Shown here in pieces: positions 24,872 to 33,737 of a stretch of DNA of 64,000 nucleotides; the stretch's first letter is position 1, and each line of letters opens with the position of its first letter. The translations under genes were made by a program, and so were the position numbers. The notes beneath the pieces were generated by a model, which was not told the origin of the DNA, searched no databases, and saw only the letters and a program-made list of their open reading frames with translations. The stretch spans positions 665,369-729,368 of the forward strand of contig NZ_KB911583.1 in assembly GCF_000383615.1 (NCBI RefSeq), given 5' to 3'. This DNA is from Streptomyces canus 299MFChir4.1. Lineage in GTDB: Bacteria > Actinomycetota > Actinomycetes > Streptomycetales > Streptomycetaceae.

Positions 24872-26074
24872 TCACGCCGCGGGCGCGTCCCCGAAGTCCG
24901 GGATCTCCAGCCTGGCCCCACCCTGCCGCGCCGAGTCGTGCGCGACGATGCCCGGCAGGGTGTAGCGGGCCGCCACCCAGGCGTTCACCGTCGGCAGGGT
25001 ACGGCTGTTCACCGCGGTCACGAAGTCGTCCACCAGGAAGTGGTGGCTGCCCTCGTGGCCGTTGTGCAGGTGGTCGAACTCCCGCGGCAGCCGCGCCCGG
25101 TCGTGCACCGGGGCCGACCCGGACGTGAACGCGGCCCGCAGGTCCGGCGCGATGTGCTGGAGTGACGGATCGTCAGGAGCCATGGTGGGCTTGGGTTCCA
25201 GGAGCTCGCTGATGTCCTTCACGCCCTTCTTGTCCTGCCACAGGGCGACCGTGGCGAGCTGCTCCATGCTCGCCTCGGTGCCGAAGAACCGGAAACGCGA
25301 CTCCCGGATATGGGAGGGGTAGCCCACCCGCCGGAACTCGTTCGTGCGGAACGAGCCGCCGCCCGCCACCTCGAACAGGGCCGTCGCGTTGGAGAAGTCG
25401 TTGCCGAACTGGCTGACCTCCCTGTCGAACACGCCGTCCCCGCGGTCGTCGACCACCCCGATCGCCGACACGCTCACCGCGTGCGTCTGCCAGGCGCCCA
25501 GCACCCCGCCCACCGAGTGCGTGGGGTAGAGCAGCGGGGGATAGCTGGCGGTCTCCTTCCACTTCTCGCCGCCGCTGTACTGGTACGCCTCGTAGAACCC
25601 CAGGTCCATGTCGTGGACGTAGTCGCCCTCGGCGTAGAAGAGCCGCCCGAAAGCGCCCTCGGCGATCTGGTTGCGGGCGTGCACGGTCGCCGGGTTGTAC
25701 TGGCTGGTCTCGCCCATCATGTACGTCAGCCCGGTGACCCGGACCGCGTCGATGATCGCCGAGATCTCCTCGGTGGTGACGGCCATCGGGACCGCGGAGT
25801 ACACGTGCTTGCCGGCGTTCAGGCCCTGGAGCACGAGGGGCCCGTGCGTCCAGCGCTGAGTGAAGATCGCGACCGCGTCGACCTCCTTCGACTCCAGCAT
25901 GGCCTCGTACGTGGGGAAGGTGCCGGCCAGGCCCTGCGCCGAGGCGAGCTGCTCGGCCCGTTCGGGCAGCAGATCGGTGACGTACACGTCGCCGACACCG
26001 GGGTGGGCCTGGAACAGCGTGGCGAACTGGCCGGAGAACTGGCCGGCGCCGACGATGCCGAGGGAGAACGTCAT
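24872..26074 (-). CDS. Gfo/Idh/MocA-family oxidoreductase of a sugar ABC operon
   Basis: 400 residues. The Rossmann motif GIVGAGQFSGQFATLF is N-terminal and LNAGKHVYSAVPMAV is the family's EKP-like loop, here with AVPM rather than EKP, so the usual catalytic Lys is missing. The C-terminal half is the substrate-binding alpha/beta domain. Family members oxidise or epimerise sugars and inositols with NAD(P). Last gene of an operon with two permeases and a binding protein, so it probably acts on the imported sugar. ATG at 26074 is chosen over an upstream start because it begins the Rossmann strand. Confidence 0.87.
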   Translation of the reverse strand: MTFSLGIVGAGQFSGQFATLFQAHPGVGDVYVTDLLPERAEQLASAQGLAGTFPTYEAMLESKEVDAVAIFTQRWTHGPLVLQGLNAGKHVYSAVPMAVTTEEISAIIDAVRVTGLTYMMGETSQYNPATVHARNQIAEGAFGRLFYAEGDYVHDMDLGFYEAYQYSGGEKWKETASYPPLLYPTHSVGGVLGAWQTHAVSVSAIGVVDDRGDGVFDREVSQFGNDFSNATALFEVAGGGSFRTNEFRRVGYPSHIRESRFRFFGTEASMEQLATVALWQDKKGVKDISELLEPKPTMAPDDPSLQHIAPDLRAAFTSGSAPVHDRARLPREFDHLHNGHEGSHHFLVDDFVTAVNSRTLPTVNAWVAARYTLPGIVAHDSARQGGARLEIPDFGDAPAA

Positions 26075-26103
26075 GGGGTGCGTGCCCTTCACTGGTCGCG
26101 GGA

Positions 26104-27444
26104 TCACTGCGAGAGGATCAGGTTGATCTGGTCGTTGGTCTCGTCGAGGCCGGCCACGGACCGGCCGTTGCCGAAGATGTCCTGCATGGCGGGATGCATC
26201 AACGCGTACACGTCCGCCGCGTAGTTGGTGATGGGGTAGGAGAAGGTCGTGAAGTCCTTCTTGCCGGCGACCGGCTCGGTGAAGGCCGTGACGTCGATCC
26301 CCTTCTTCTTGTAGGCGGCCACGGCGGCCGCGGTGCCGTCAGGGGTGGCGGGGAAGACGATGCCGTAACCGCCGACCGTCTTCTGGCACTCGTCGGACGC
26401 CAGGTACTTCACCCACTTGCGGGCGCCCTCCTTGTTGCGGGCGTTCTTGGTGATGGAGTCGGCCAGTCCGTTCATCATGGTGGCCCGCTTGCCGGTGGGG
26501 CCCTCGGGGGTGACGGCGGTGCGCATGTCGAGGCCCTTGAACCCGGCGTAGGTCGAGATCATCCAGGCCCCGTCGAAGGCGGTCGCCGCCTTGCCCGCCG
26601 CGATCTGGGTGTTGGCCTGGTTGGACTGGGAGTTGTAGTCGGTGAAGGGTGCCATGTAGCCCTTCTTCGCCAGTCCGAAGTACCACTTGACGGCGGACTG
26701 GAAGGCGGGGCTGTCGTACCGGTACGTCGTGCCCCACCGCTTCTTGTCGGTGTAGCTCCAGCCGGCGGAGGCGGTGAAGGTGCTCCACTGGGTCTGGCCG
26801 TCGCCGTCACCGCCGCCGTTGGTGGCGAGGCCGTACACCTTGACGTGGTGCCTGTCGAAGCCCGGTTCGTCGCCGCGCTTGCCGTTCTTGTCGACGGTGA
26901 GGTGGGCGATGGCCTTCTCGAAGCTGCCGCCGTCCCGGGGATTCCAGGAGAGGTCGTTGAGCCGGCCGGCCGTGAGCCCGGCCGCGTCGGTCATCTTCTT
27001 GTTGTAGAAGAGGGCGACGGTGTCCCAGTCCTTGGGGGCGCCGTAGCGGTGGCCGTCCTGCCCCATCCAGTTGGCGGCAAGGCCGGGCTGGTAAGCAGAC
27101 TCGTCGATGCCCAGGTCGTCGAGCGGTTCCAGGACCTTCAGGTCGGCGAACTGGCCGAACTTCTGGATGTGGTCGGTGAACACGTCCGGTTCGGTGCCCG
27201 CGATAAAACTCGCGGTGAGCTTGGTCCAGTAGTCGTCCCAGCCCAACTGGGTGATCTTCACGTGCAGTCCGGGGTTCCGCCGCTCGAAGTCCTTGGCGCA
27301 CGCCTGGTAGGCGGGCTGCTGGTTGGAGTCCCACAGCCAGTACGTCACCGTCTTCGAGGAGGACCCGGCGGAGCCGCCCTCCGCGCACCCCGTCAGACAG
27401 AGGGCCAGTGCGCCGGCCAGTGCGGTCAGCGTGCGAAGTCGCAT
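26104..27444 (-). CDS. ABC sugar transporter substrate-binding lipoprotein
   Basis: 446 residues, family 1 extracellular solute-binding protein. Lipobox CLTGC at about residue 20 after a short hydrophobic signal. KTVTYWLWDSNQQPAYQACAKDFERRNPGLHVKI and GTEPDVFTDHIQKFGQFADLKVLEPLDDL are typical of carbohydrate-binding members. GAWMISTYAGF and the C-terminal helices follow. Ribosome site GAGGGA before ATG 27444. Together with the two permeases upstream it makes a CUT1-type importer; no ATPase is encoded here, so a shared MsiK-type ATPase, as is usual in Streptomyces, is inferred. Confidence 0.92.
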   Translation of the reverse strand: MRLRTLTALAGALALCLTGCAEGGSAGSSSKTVTYWLWDSNQQPAYQACAKDFERRNPGLHVKITQLGWDDYWTKLTASFIAGTEPDVFTDHIQKFGQFADLKVLEPLDDLGIDESAYQPGLAANWMGQDGHRYGAPKDWDTVALFYNKKMTDAAGLTAGRLNDLSWNPRDGGSFEKAIAHLTVDKNGKRGDEPGFDRHHVKVYGLATNGGGDGDGQTQWSTFTASAGWSYTDKKRWGTTYRYDSPAFQSAVKWYFGLAKKGYMAPFTDYNSQSNQANTQIAAGKAATAFDGAWMISTYAGFKGLDMRTAVTPEGPTGKRATMMNGLADSITKNARNKEGARKWVKYLASDECQKTVGGYGIVFPATPDGTAAAVAAYKKKGIDVTAFTEPVAGKKDFTTFSYPITNYAADVYALMHPAMQDIFGNGRSVAGLDETNDQINLILSQ

Positions 27445-27454
27445 CAGGAGTCCC

Positions 27455-28387
27455 TCACTTGATCCCGGTGAAGCTGATGGTGGACACGATGCGGCGCGCG
27501 AAGAACCCGAACAGCAGCAGCATCGGCAGCGCGGCGATGAGCGTCGCCGCCATGAGGCCCGACCAGTCGACGCCCGTCTGCGGGGTCTGGGCCCGGAAGA
27601 TGGCCAGCGCGACGGTCAGGACGCGGGAGCTGTCGCTGTAGGACACCATCAGCGGCCAGAAGTAGTCGTTCCAGGACGTGATGTACGTCAGCACGGCCAG
27701 GGTGAGGACCGGCGCGGACGCCATCGGCAGCAGCACCCGGAAGAAGATCCGTACCTTCCCGGCGCCGTCCAGCAGGGCCGCCTCCTCGACCTCGTGGGGC
27801 ACGTTCATGAAGAACTGCCTCAGGAAGAACACCGCGAACGGCGTCATGAACATCGTCGGCAGCGCGATGCCCAACAGGTTGTCGATGAGGCCGAGTTCCT
27901 TGATGAGCACGAAGTTCGGCAGCAGCGTGAAGATGGTCGGCACCATCAGTCCGGCCAGGAACAGCGCGAACATCTGGTCGCGGCCCCGCCAGCGCAGCCG
28001 GGCGAAGGCGTAGGCGGCCATCGCGGAGAAGAAGATCTGGCAGACGGTCACCAGGGTCGAGACGATCACCGAGTTGAGCAGATAGCGCCAGAACTTCAGC
28101 CCGCCGCCCGCACCGCCCTGCGCGATCGCCTCCTTCGTGGACTCCAGGCCCAGGGCGCGGGCGAATCCGGTGCCGGTCGGGTCCACCGGCAGCGGGTCGG
28201 AGGCGTGGGCGGCGAGGCCGGAGTTGGTGGACAGCGCGGTGCGCAGGATCCAGTAGAAGGGCAGCAGGGTCACGAGCACGATCGCGCCCATCGCCGTCCA
28301 GGCCAGGACCCGGCCGGGGGTGAGGGGGCGGCGCCCGGAGGGCCGTACACGTGTCGTCGTGGTCGTGGTGGTGGTCACGGCAGCCAT
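27455..28387 (-). CDS. Sugar ABC transporter permease (MalG-like)
   Basis: 310 residues, six membrane helices. The EAA loop, EVEEAALLDGAGKVRIFFRVLLPM, is the contact site for the ATPase. The N-terminus has a run of eight threonines before the first helix. ATG 28387 follows GGAAGGAG. It lies 16 bases after the partner permease. Confidence 0.92.
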   Translation of the reverse strand: MAAVTTTTTTTTRVRPSGRRPLTPGRVLAWTAMGAIVLVTLLPFYWILRTALSTNSGLAAHASDPLPVDPTGTGFARALGLESTKEAIAQGGAGGGLKFWRYLLNSVIVSTLVTVCQIFFSAMAAYAFARLRWRGRDQMFALFLAGLMVPTIFTLLPNFVLIKELGLIDNLLGIALPTMFMTPFAVFFLRQFFMNVPHEVEEAALLDGAGKVRIFFRVLLPMASAPVLTLAVLTYITSWNDYFWPLMVSYSDSSRVLTVALAIFRAQTPQTGVDWSGLMAATLIAALPMLLLFGFFARRIVSTISFTGIK

Positions 28388-28403
28388 GTCGACTCCTTCC
28401 GGG

Positions 28404-29369
28404 TCAGCCGAGATCGGTCTGGCCGGCCCGGGTGAGCCGGTACTGAAGGACGGTGATCGCGCTCAGCACGACAAGCAGGGCGACGGACATCGCGGACGCG
28501 TAGCCGAACTGGAAGCGGCCGAAGGCCGATTGGTAGATGTAGAACTGGAGCACGTTGGTCGCGTTCGCCGGGCCGCCCGCGGTGGTCACGGCGACCGTGT
28601 CGAACACCTGGAACGAACCGATCACCGTCATGATCAGGACGACCGCAAGGACCGGACGCAGCAGCGGCATCGTGATCCGCCAGAACATCCGCCACTCGCT
28701 CGCGCCGTCCACCTTCGCCGCCTCGTACATGTCGTTCGGGATGGCCATGAGCCCCGCGAACAGCAGCAGCGCGGTGTAGCCGACATGCCGCCACACGTTG
28801 ATCAGGGCGATTGTCGGGATCGCCCAGGTCTCGTCGGCGAGGAAGGGGACGCGGTCGAAGCCGAGCCCGGCGATGATCTCGTTGCCGATGCCGAGCTGGT
28901 TGTCGAGGATCCACAGCCAGACCAGACCCGCGACGACGTTCGACATCAGATACGGCGTCAGCACGATCCCGCGCAGCAGCGGGGACTGCGTGAGGCGCTG
29001 CAGGAGCACGGCGATGGCCAGGGCGGACACCGTCTGGACGCCGATGTTGATGACCACGTACTCCACGGTGACCTTCAGCGACTCCCAGAAGATGGGGTCG
29101 TGGATCATCCGGTCGTAGTTGGCGAACCCCACCCACTCCGCCGGGGTCAGCAGATTGAAGCGGGTGAAGCTCAGATAGATGCCCCGCAGCGTCGGCCAGA
29201 GCAGGAAGACCACGAAGCCCACCAGGGCCGGGGCGATGAACACCGCGGCCAGACGCCCGTCACCCCCGCTCGACCCGCCGGGGACCCGGCCCGTGCCCGG
29301 TTCGGTCCGTGCCCCCTCGGCGCCGCCGAGCGGCAGACGCGACGGAGGGCTGCTGGAGGCGATGGTCAT
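28404..29369 (-). CDS. Sugar ABC transporter permease (MalF-like)
   Basis: 321 residues, six membrane helices after a 40-residue Gly/Ser-rich cytoplasmic start. EAA loop: YEAAKVDGASEWRMFWRITMPLL. First gene of the operon. The ATG at 29369 has GGGAG seven bases upstream; a longer frame up to 29729 crosses the divergent promoter and regulator gene and is rejected. A ROK operator-like sequence lies 41 bases upstream (29410-29431). Confidence 0.92.
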   Translation of the reverse strand: MTIASSSPPSRLPLGGAEGARTEPGTGRVPGGSSGGDGRLAAVFIAPALVGFVVFLLWPTLRGIYLSFTRFNLLTPAEWVGFANYDRMIHDPIFWESLKVTVEYVVINIGVQTVSALAIAVLLQRLTQSPLLRGIVLTPYLMSNVVAGLVWLWILDNQLGIGNEIIAGLGFDRVPFLADETWAIPTIALINVWRHVGYTALLLFAGLMAIPNDMYEAAKVDGASEWRMFWRITMPLLRPVLAVVLIMTVIGSFQVFDTVAVTTAGGPANATNVLQFYIYQSAFGRFQFGYASAMSVALLVVLSAITVLQYRLTRAGQTDLG

Positions 29370-29409
29370 CGGGAGACTCCCTCGTCTGCGGTGGCTCGTC
29401 CTCGGCCAC

Positions 29410-29431
29410 TTACTTTTGTCGCGAAAGAATC
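29410..29431. promoter_or_regulatory. ROK operator-like site, permease side
   Basis: TTACTTTTGTCGCGAAAGAA fits the shared form TTRCTTTTRTSGYGAAAGAA; CTTT and AAAG halves form an imperfect inverted repeat in an otherwise GC-rich region, as in known ROK-regulator sites. Confidence 0.65.
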
Positions 29432-29493
29432 CAACCGTCAAGAGGTGGGTCGGGTCTTTTCTGGACAGCCTTCGTGGCCTTAATCTGGGCACA

Positions 29494-29516
29494 TTGCTTT
29501 TATGGTGAAAGAAATC
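29494..29516. promoter_or_regulatory. ROK operator-like site, regulator side
   Basis: TTGCTTTTATGGTGAAAGAA matches the site at 29410 at 16 of 20 positions and lies 20 bases before the ROK gene, so the regulator probably represses both itself and the importer operon. Confidence 0.65.
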
Positions 29517-29535
29517 ATGTGGGAGTCTGACCTTC

Positions 29536-30696
29536 ATGACCGCAGTTGCCGCCAGCTGGCTACCCCTGAGCGCCGGTGAGCGCTCGGTGGCGATCGAGGT
29601 GCTCGTCCACGGTCCGCTGTCGCGCACCGAACTCGCCCGCCGCCTCGACCTCTCCGCGGGCAGCCTCACCCGGCTGACCAAACCGCTCATCGAGTCGGGT
29701 CTGCTGATCGAGGTCCCCGAGGCGGGCACCCCGGCCGAGGTGCGTCAGGGGCGCCCCTCGCAGCCCCTCGACGTCGTCGCCGAGTCCCGGTCCTTCATCG
29801 GCTTCAAGATCACCGAGGACATGGTCTACGGCGTCGTCACCACCCTCCGGAGCGAGATCGTCGCCCGCCACGACCGGCCCCTCGTCAGCCACGACCCCGC
29901 CGAAGTCGCCGACCTGCTCGCGGAGATGACCCGCGAGCTGGCCCGCGCGTACCCGCGGCTCGCCGGCATCGGCATCGGGGTCGGCGGCTTCGTCCAGGAG
30001 CGAGCCGTGGTCGGCGAGTCCCCGTTCCTGCACTGGCGGGACGTCCCCCTCGGAGAACTCGTCGAGGAGCGCACGGGGTTGCCGGTGGTCGTCGAGAACG
30101 ACGTCGCCGCCCTCGTCGAGGCCGAGACGTGGTTCGGCGCGGGACGCGGTCTCGACCGCTTCGTCGTCCTCACCATCGGCGCCGGCATCGGCTACGGCCT
30201 GGTCCTCGGCGGCCGGCGCGTCCCCTACGCCGAGGAGGACCGGGGCTTCGGGCGGCACTGGATCATCGACCCCAACGGCCCTCTCACGCCCGACGGCAAC
30301 CGCGGCAGCGCCGTCTCCCTGCTCACCATCCCCAACATCCGCTACCAGGTGCAGGCCGCCACCGGCCGCGACCACGGCTACGAGGAGATCCTCGCCCTCG
30401 CCGCGGCGGGGGACCCCATGCCCGCCCGTGTCATCGACGAGGCCGGGCGCGCCCTCGGTGTCCTCGTCGCCCAGATCGCCAACTTCGCCATGCCGCAGAA
30501 GATCATGCTCGCCGGAGAGGGCGTCGGGCTGATGGACGTGGCCGGCAAGGCCGTCGAGGACGCGATCCGCTCCCACCGCCACCCCCTGGCCGCCCCGATC
30601 GACCTGGAGACGAGAGTGTCCGACTTTCACGACTGGGCCCGCGGAGCCGCCGTACTGGCGATCCAGGTACTGGTCCTCGGTGTGGCCGAAGTGTGA
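29536..30696 (+). CDS. ROK-family transcriptional regulator of the adjacent sugar operon
   Basis: 386 residues. Residues 20-70 form a winged helix (LSRTELARRLDLSAGSLTRLTKPLIESGLL). The rest is the ROK sugar-kinase fold with GIGIGVGGFVQ and VVENDVAALVEAE, where the catalytic Asp is kept. The ROK zinc motif is eroded: FGRHWII keeps a His, but the CxCGxxGC cluster is replaced by LTPDGNRGS with no cysteine. It probably senses the imported sugar or a derivative and releases the two nearby operators. Divergent from the permease gene. Confidence 0.9.
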   Translation: MTAVAASWLPLSAGERSVAIEVLVHGPLSRTELARRLDLSAGSLTRLTKPLIESGLLIEVPEAGTPAEVRQGRPSQPLDVVAESRSFIGFKITEDMVYGVVTTLRSEIVARHDRPLVSHDPAEVADLLAEMTRELARAYPRLAGIGIGVGGFVQERAVVGESPFLHWRDVPLGELVEERTGLPVVVENDVAALVEAETWFGAGRGLDRFVVLTIGAGIGYGLVLGGRRVPYAEEDRGFGRHWIIDPNGPLTPDGNRGSAVSLLTIPNIRYQVQAATGRDHGYEEILALAAAGDPMPARVIDEAGRALGVLVAQIANFAMPQKIMLAGEGVGLMDVAGKAVEDAIRSHRHPLAAPIDLETRVSDFHDWARGAAVLAIQVLVLGVAEV

Positions 30697-30750
30697 AGCG
30701 GGCCACAGGTCTTGACAGGGAGGCGCAAGCACAGGGACGTGATCAGCAAC

Positions 30751-30768
30751 ACGGTCCGATATGACCGT
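30751..30768. promoter_or_regulatory. Inverted repeat in front of a small gene
   Basis: ACGGTC-cgatat-GACCGT, a perfect six-base inverted repeat with an AT-rich spacer, 43 bases before the start at 30811. It could be an operator; no regulator is implied. Confidence 0.4.
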
Positions 30769-30810
30769 TTCTGGTGTGATTACTCACGGCGCCTTCACTT
30801 CCGGAGCCGT

Positions 30811-30996
30811 ATGCTTCACACCATGTCCACCACTGTTGAACCCGTGACCGATCGATCGGCCGACGAGGTCAACGAGGAGATCCGGGCCCTGTGGCGCCGG
30901 GCGGGCGGGACACTGAGCGGCGAGCAGCGCGAGGAATATCAGCGGCTCGTCCTGGAGTGGGCCGCCGCCGCTCCGCAGCCGGTCCGGGCGGCCTGA
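30811..30996 (+). CDS. Small conserved hypothetical protein
   Basis: 61 residues; the helical core DEVNEEIRALWRRAGGTLSGEQREEYQRLVLEWAAA is rich in Glu and Arg. No signal or membrane segment. ATG at 30811 has GGAG six bases upstream, better than the ATG at 30823. Unrecognised, but codon bias and charge pattern are those of a real gene. Confidence 0.65.
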   Translation: MLHTMSTTVEPVTDRSADEVNEEIRALWRRAGGTLSGEQREEYQRLVLEWAAAAPQPVRAA

Positions 30997-31050
30997 CCCC
31001 GAGGACCTCCCCGGGGCATCACCGCCCCGTCCCTGGGCACCCCTGACGGG

Positions 31051-31872
31051 ATGGGCCCACTCCTCGCACTGACCTCGGCGGTCTGCTACGGCATCGTCGA
31101 CTTCACCGGCGGTCTGCTGTCCCGTCGCGCGCACTTCGCCGCCGTCACCTTCCTCGGCCAGGTCGGCGGCCTGCTGCTCGCGACCACCGCCGCGCTGCTC
31201 CTTCCCGCCGACTCCGTACGGCCCGTCGACCTCCTGTGGGGCGCGCTCTCCGGCGTCGGAAGCGGCGCCGCCATGCACTTTCTCAACCGGGGCCTCAGCC
31301 ACGGCGCGATGAGCGTGGTCGTACCTGTGAGCGCCGTCACCGGGGTCGGCCTCTCCGTGGTGTGCGGGGTGCTGCTGGGGGACCGGCCGAGCGCCGTGGC
31401 CTGGCTGGGGATCGTCCTCACCGTGCCCGCGCTCTGGATGGTCTGCGACGGCGGTACCGACGGCGGCGGGGGCGTCCCCGACGGGCTGCTGGCCAGTGCC
31501 GGCGTCGCCCTCCAGTACATCGCCCTCGCCCAGGCCGGTGCCGCAGGCGGACTGTGGCCGGTGGCCGCCGGGCGGGTGGCCGCGGTACTCGTGCTGCTGC
31601 CCTCGGCGGCACGTCACCCCCGGCGCCTGCGCCTGCCGCCCGTGCCCGCCCTCCAGGCGGTGCTCGTCGGGGCGGGGGCCGCCCTCGCGCTCATCCTCTA
31701 TCTGCTGGCCGCCCAGCGGCAGTTGCTGGCCGTCGCGGTGGTCCTGGCCTCCCTCTACCCGGCCCTTCCCGTGATCCTCGGCGTCGCCCTGCTGCACGAG
31801 CGCCTGAGCCCCAAGCAGACGGTGGGCCTGCTGGGGGCGGGGATCGCCACGGTCCTGCTCAGCCTGGGATGA
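31051..31872 (+). CDS. EamA/DMT-family membrane transporter
   Basis: 273 residues with ten predicted membrane helices in two repeated halves, as in the EamA family: GPLLALTSAVCYGIVDFTGGLLSRR begins the first, DGLLASAGVALQYIALAQAG the second, and LYPALPVILGVALLHERLSPKQTVGLLGAGIATVLL closes with the usual HERL motif. Family members export amino acids, nucleosides or drugs; the substrate is not evident. Starts at ATG 31051 with no clear ribosome site. Confidence 0.87.
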   Translation: MGPLLALTSAVCYGIVDFTGGLLSRRAHFAAVTFLGQVGGLLLATTAALLLPADSVRPVDLLWGALSGVGSGAAMHFLNRGLSHGAMSVVVPVSAVTGVGLSVVCGVLLGDRPSAVAWLGIVLTVPALWMVCDGGTDGGGGVPDGLLASAGVALQYIALAQAGAAGGLWPVAAGRVAAVLVLLPSAARHPRRLRLPPVPALQAVLVGAGAALALILYLLAAQRQLLAVAVVLASLYPALPVILGVALLHERLSPKQTVGLLGAGIATVLLSLG

Positions 31873-31874
31873 GA

Positions 31875-31898
31875 AGCCCGGGCTCGCAAGCCCGGCGC
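31875..31898. terminator. Terminator hairpin between convergent genes
   Basis: AGCCCGGGCT and AGCCCGGCGCT pair around CGCA with one bulge. It fills the 26-base gap between the converging DMT and protease genes. Confidence 0.55.
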
Positions 31899-33269
31899 TC
31901 AGCCCCAAGTCGCCCCGTAATACCGCTGATACGCCCTGCGGTCCTGTTCCGAGCGGATGTACCGCGTCGCCACCAGCGCGATCAGGCTCCCGCCGAGGAC
32001 CAGCAGACCGGGCCCCACGTTCCGGGTGTCCGTGAGCCGGCTCAGCAGGGGCGTGCCCTGGGCCCCCTGCACCGCGGCCGAGGAACCGGGAGAGGCGGCA
32101 CCGGGAGCGATCGAGCCCTGTGCGGAGGTGGCCGACGGTGCGGGGGAGGCCCCGCCTGCGGCCGTCGGGTTCGACACGATCAACTGCATGCCCAGTGCCG
32201 TCAGCGCCTTCGTCACCGGCTGGAAGAACGTCGTCCCGCCCTGGGTGCAGTCACCGCTGCCGCCCGAGGTGATGCCGAGCGCGATCCCCTCGGAGAACAT
32301 CGGACCGCCGCTGTCCCCGGGCTCGGCGCACACATTCGTCTCGATGAGCCCGGTGACCGTGCCCTCCGGGTAGTTCACCGTCGAGTTGACCCCCGTCACC
32401 TGACCGTCGCGCAGCCCGCTGGTGCTGCCGCTGCGGAACACCCGCTGCCCGATGGACGGATCGCCCGCGCCGGTGATCTGCACGCCCTTGCCGTTGCCGA
32501 TGAAGACGACACCGGCGCCGTCGCCCGCCTTCCCGTCGGCGTACTGCACCAGCGAGAAGTCGTCGCCCGGGAAGCTCTGGGTGACCGTCTTGCCGAGCTG
32601 GTTGGTGCCCCCGGTGTCCGCGAACCAGGTCGAACCGGTGGGGCCGCAGTGCCCGGCCGTGAGGATGAAGTCGCTCTGGCCGTTGGTCACGTTGAAGCCG
32701 GCCGAACAGCGTCCGCCGGTCGACAGGATCGGCTGCGCCCCGTTCAGGCGGGGCGTGAAGCTGCCCCCGGTGCGCTCCATGCGGACGAAGCCGCCGATGC
32801 CGTGGGCGACGTTCGTCATCGCGGCCCAGTCGGACGCCGAGACGGTGCTGTCGCCCTGCACCACCACCTCGTTGGTCCGGTAGTCCATGGACCAGGCGGT
32901 CCCGGCGACCCGGGGCGCGGAACGCAGCGTCTTGGCAGCCGACTTGAGCTCGTCCATGCTGTGCCCGACGACCTTCGGCCTGGCACCCGCCTCGCGTACC
33001 TCGGTGGCCGCCTGCTCGTCGGTGACCGCGACGACCGGCCTCCCGTCGGCGCCGATCCAGGTGCCGGCGGTACGGGAGCTGCCGAGCCGTGCCACCAGAT
33101 CCGTACCCGTCTGCCCGGCCTTCGTCGAGTAGGTGTGCGGTACGGCGGTGGTGGTCGCGGGAGGCTCGCTCGCGACGGCCCGCGTGACCATCGCACCCCC
33201 CAGGAGGAGTCCGCCGACTGCCGCCAGCCGTGTCACTCGCCGGACGACCCGTCGTCGTGCGTGCCTCAT
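31899..33269 (-). CDS. Membrane-anchored streptogrisin-like S1 serine protease
   Basis: 456 residues. A signal peptide (MRHARRRVVRRVTRL plus hydrophobic core) is followed by a propeptide-like region (about 60-190). The chymotrypsin-fold domain has His in FILTAGHCG, Asp in GDDFSLVQY and Ser in AEPGDSGGPMF, with paired cysteines near each as in streptogrisins. A Pro/Ser/Ala-rich linker of about 60 residues leads to a membrane helix GPGLLVLGGSLIALVATRYI and a basic tail. Most streptogrisins are free enzymes; this one seems held on the membrane with its catalytic domain outside. ATG 33269 after GGGAG. Confidence 0.9.
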   Translation of the reverse strand: MRHARRRVVRRVTRLAAVGGLLLGGAMVTRAVASEPPATTTAVPHTYSTKAGQTGTDLVARLGSSRTAGTWIGADGRPVVAVTDEQAATEVREAGARPKVVGHSMDELKSAAKTLRSAPRVAGTAWSMDYRTNEVVVQGDSTVSASDWAAMTNVAHGIGGFVRMERTGGSFTPRLNGAQPILSTGGRCSAGFNVTNGQSDFILTAGHCGPTGSTWFADTGGTNQLGKTVTQSFPGDDFSLVQYADGKAGDGAGVVFIGNGKGVQITGAGDPSIGQRVFRSGSTSGLRDGQVTGVNSTVNYPEGTVTGLIETNVCAEPGDSGGPMFSEGIALGITSGGSGDCTQGGTTFFQPVTKALTALGMQLIVSNPTAAGGASPAPSATSAQGSIAPGAASPGSSAAVQGAQGTPLLSRLTDTRNVGPGLLVLGGSLIALVATRYIRSEQDRRAYQRYYGATWG

Positions 33270-33737
33270 GCATGGCTCCCGAACCAGAACAAGCGGTGTC
33301 TGCACCGCGGGGCCCTCCGGTCGTTGAGCACCCTCCTTGCATACGCGCCCCGGGCCGGGCGCGTTCACGACAGGGCGTGATCCTGTGCGGCGGGGGCCTG
33401 CGGGGGCGCTTCAACCAGCCACGCCCAGAACCGTGTTGGCCGGATCTCCGCGCATACGGGTCCCGCTTCGGGCAGGGACTTCGGTCCACTGCACCCGCAC
33501 GTCGAGCCGGGCCCCCGGAAGCCACACCCCGCCACGGACTTCTCCGGCCGACCGGTCGACTCCTAGGCGCGGTCCATGCGCTCCGGTCGGCAGGGCGCGG
33601 CCCGCCCGTACACGTCCACGTGAGCCGAAAGGGCGTCGCCGGTCCGCGTGTGCCGTGACTCGAGGGTCGCCCGTGCCCCGCGACCCGCACTGGCGCGCAC
33701 CCTGCGCCGATCGAACATGTTTGCCTAGACTTCCAGC
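33270..33737. other. Intergenic region without a recognised gene
   Basis: 468 bases between divergent genes. No frame shows coding character with a ribosome site. An eight-base palindrome AACATGTT lies at 33714-33721, 17 bases before the next gene, and probably belongs to its promoter. Otherwise nothing recognised. Confidence 0.5.

Noticed and set aside
33705..33737. LexA (SOS) box before the split-barrel gene
   Set aside because: The left half TCGAAC is present but the right half does not match GTTCGA; the eight-base AACATGTT palindrome alone is weak evidence.
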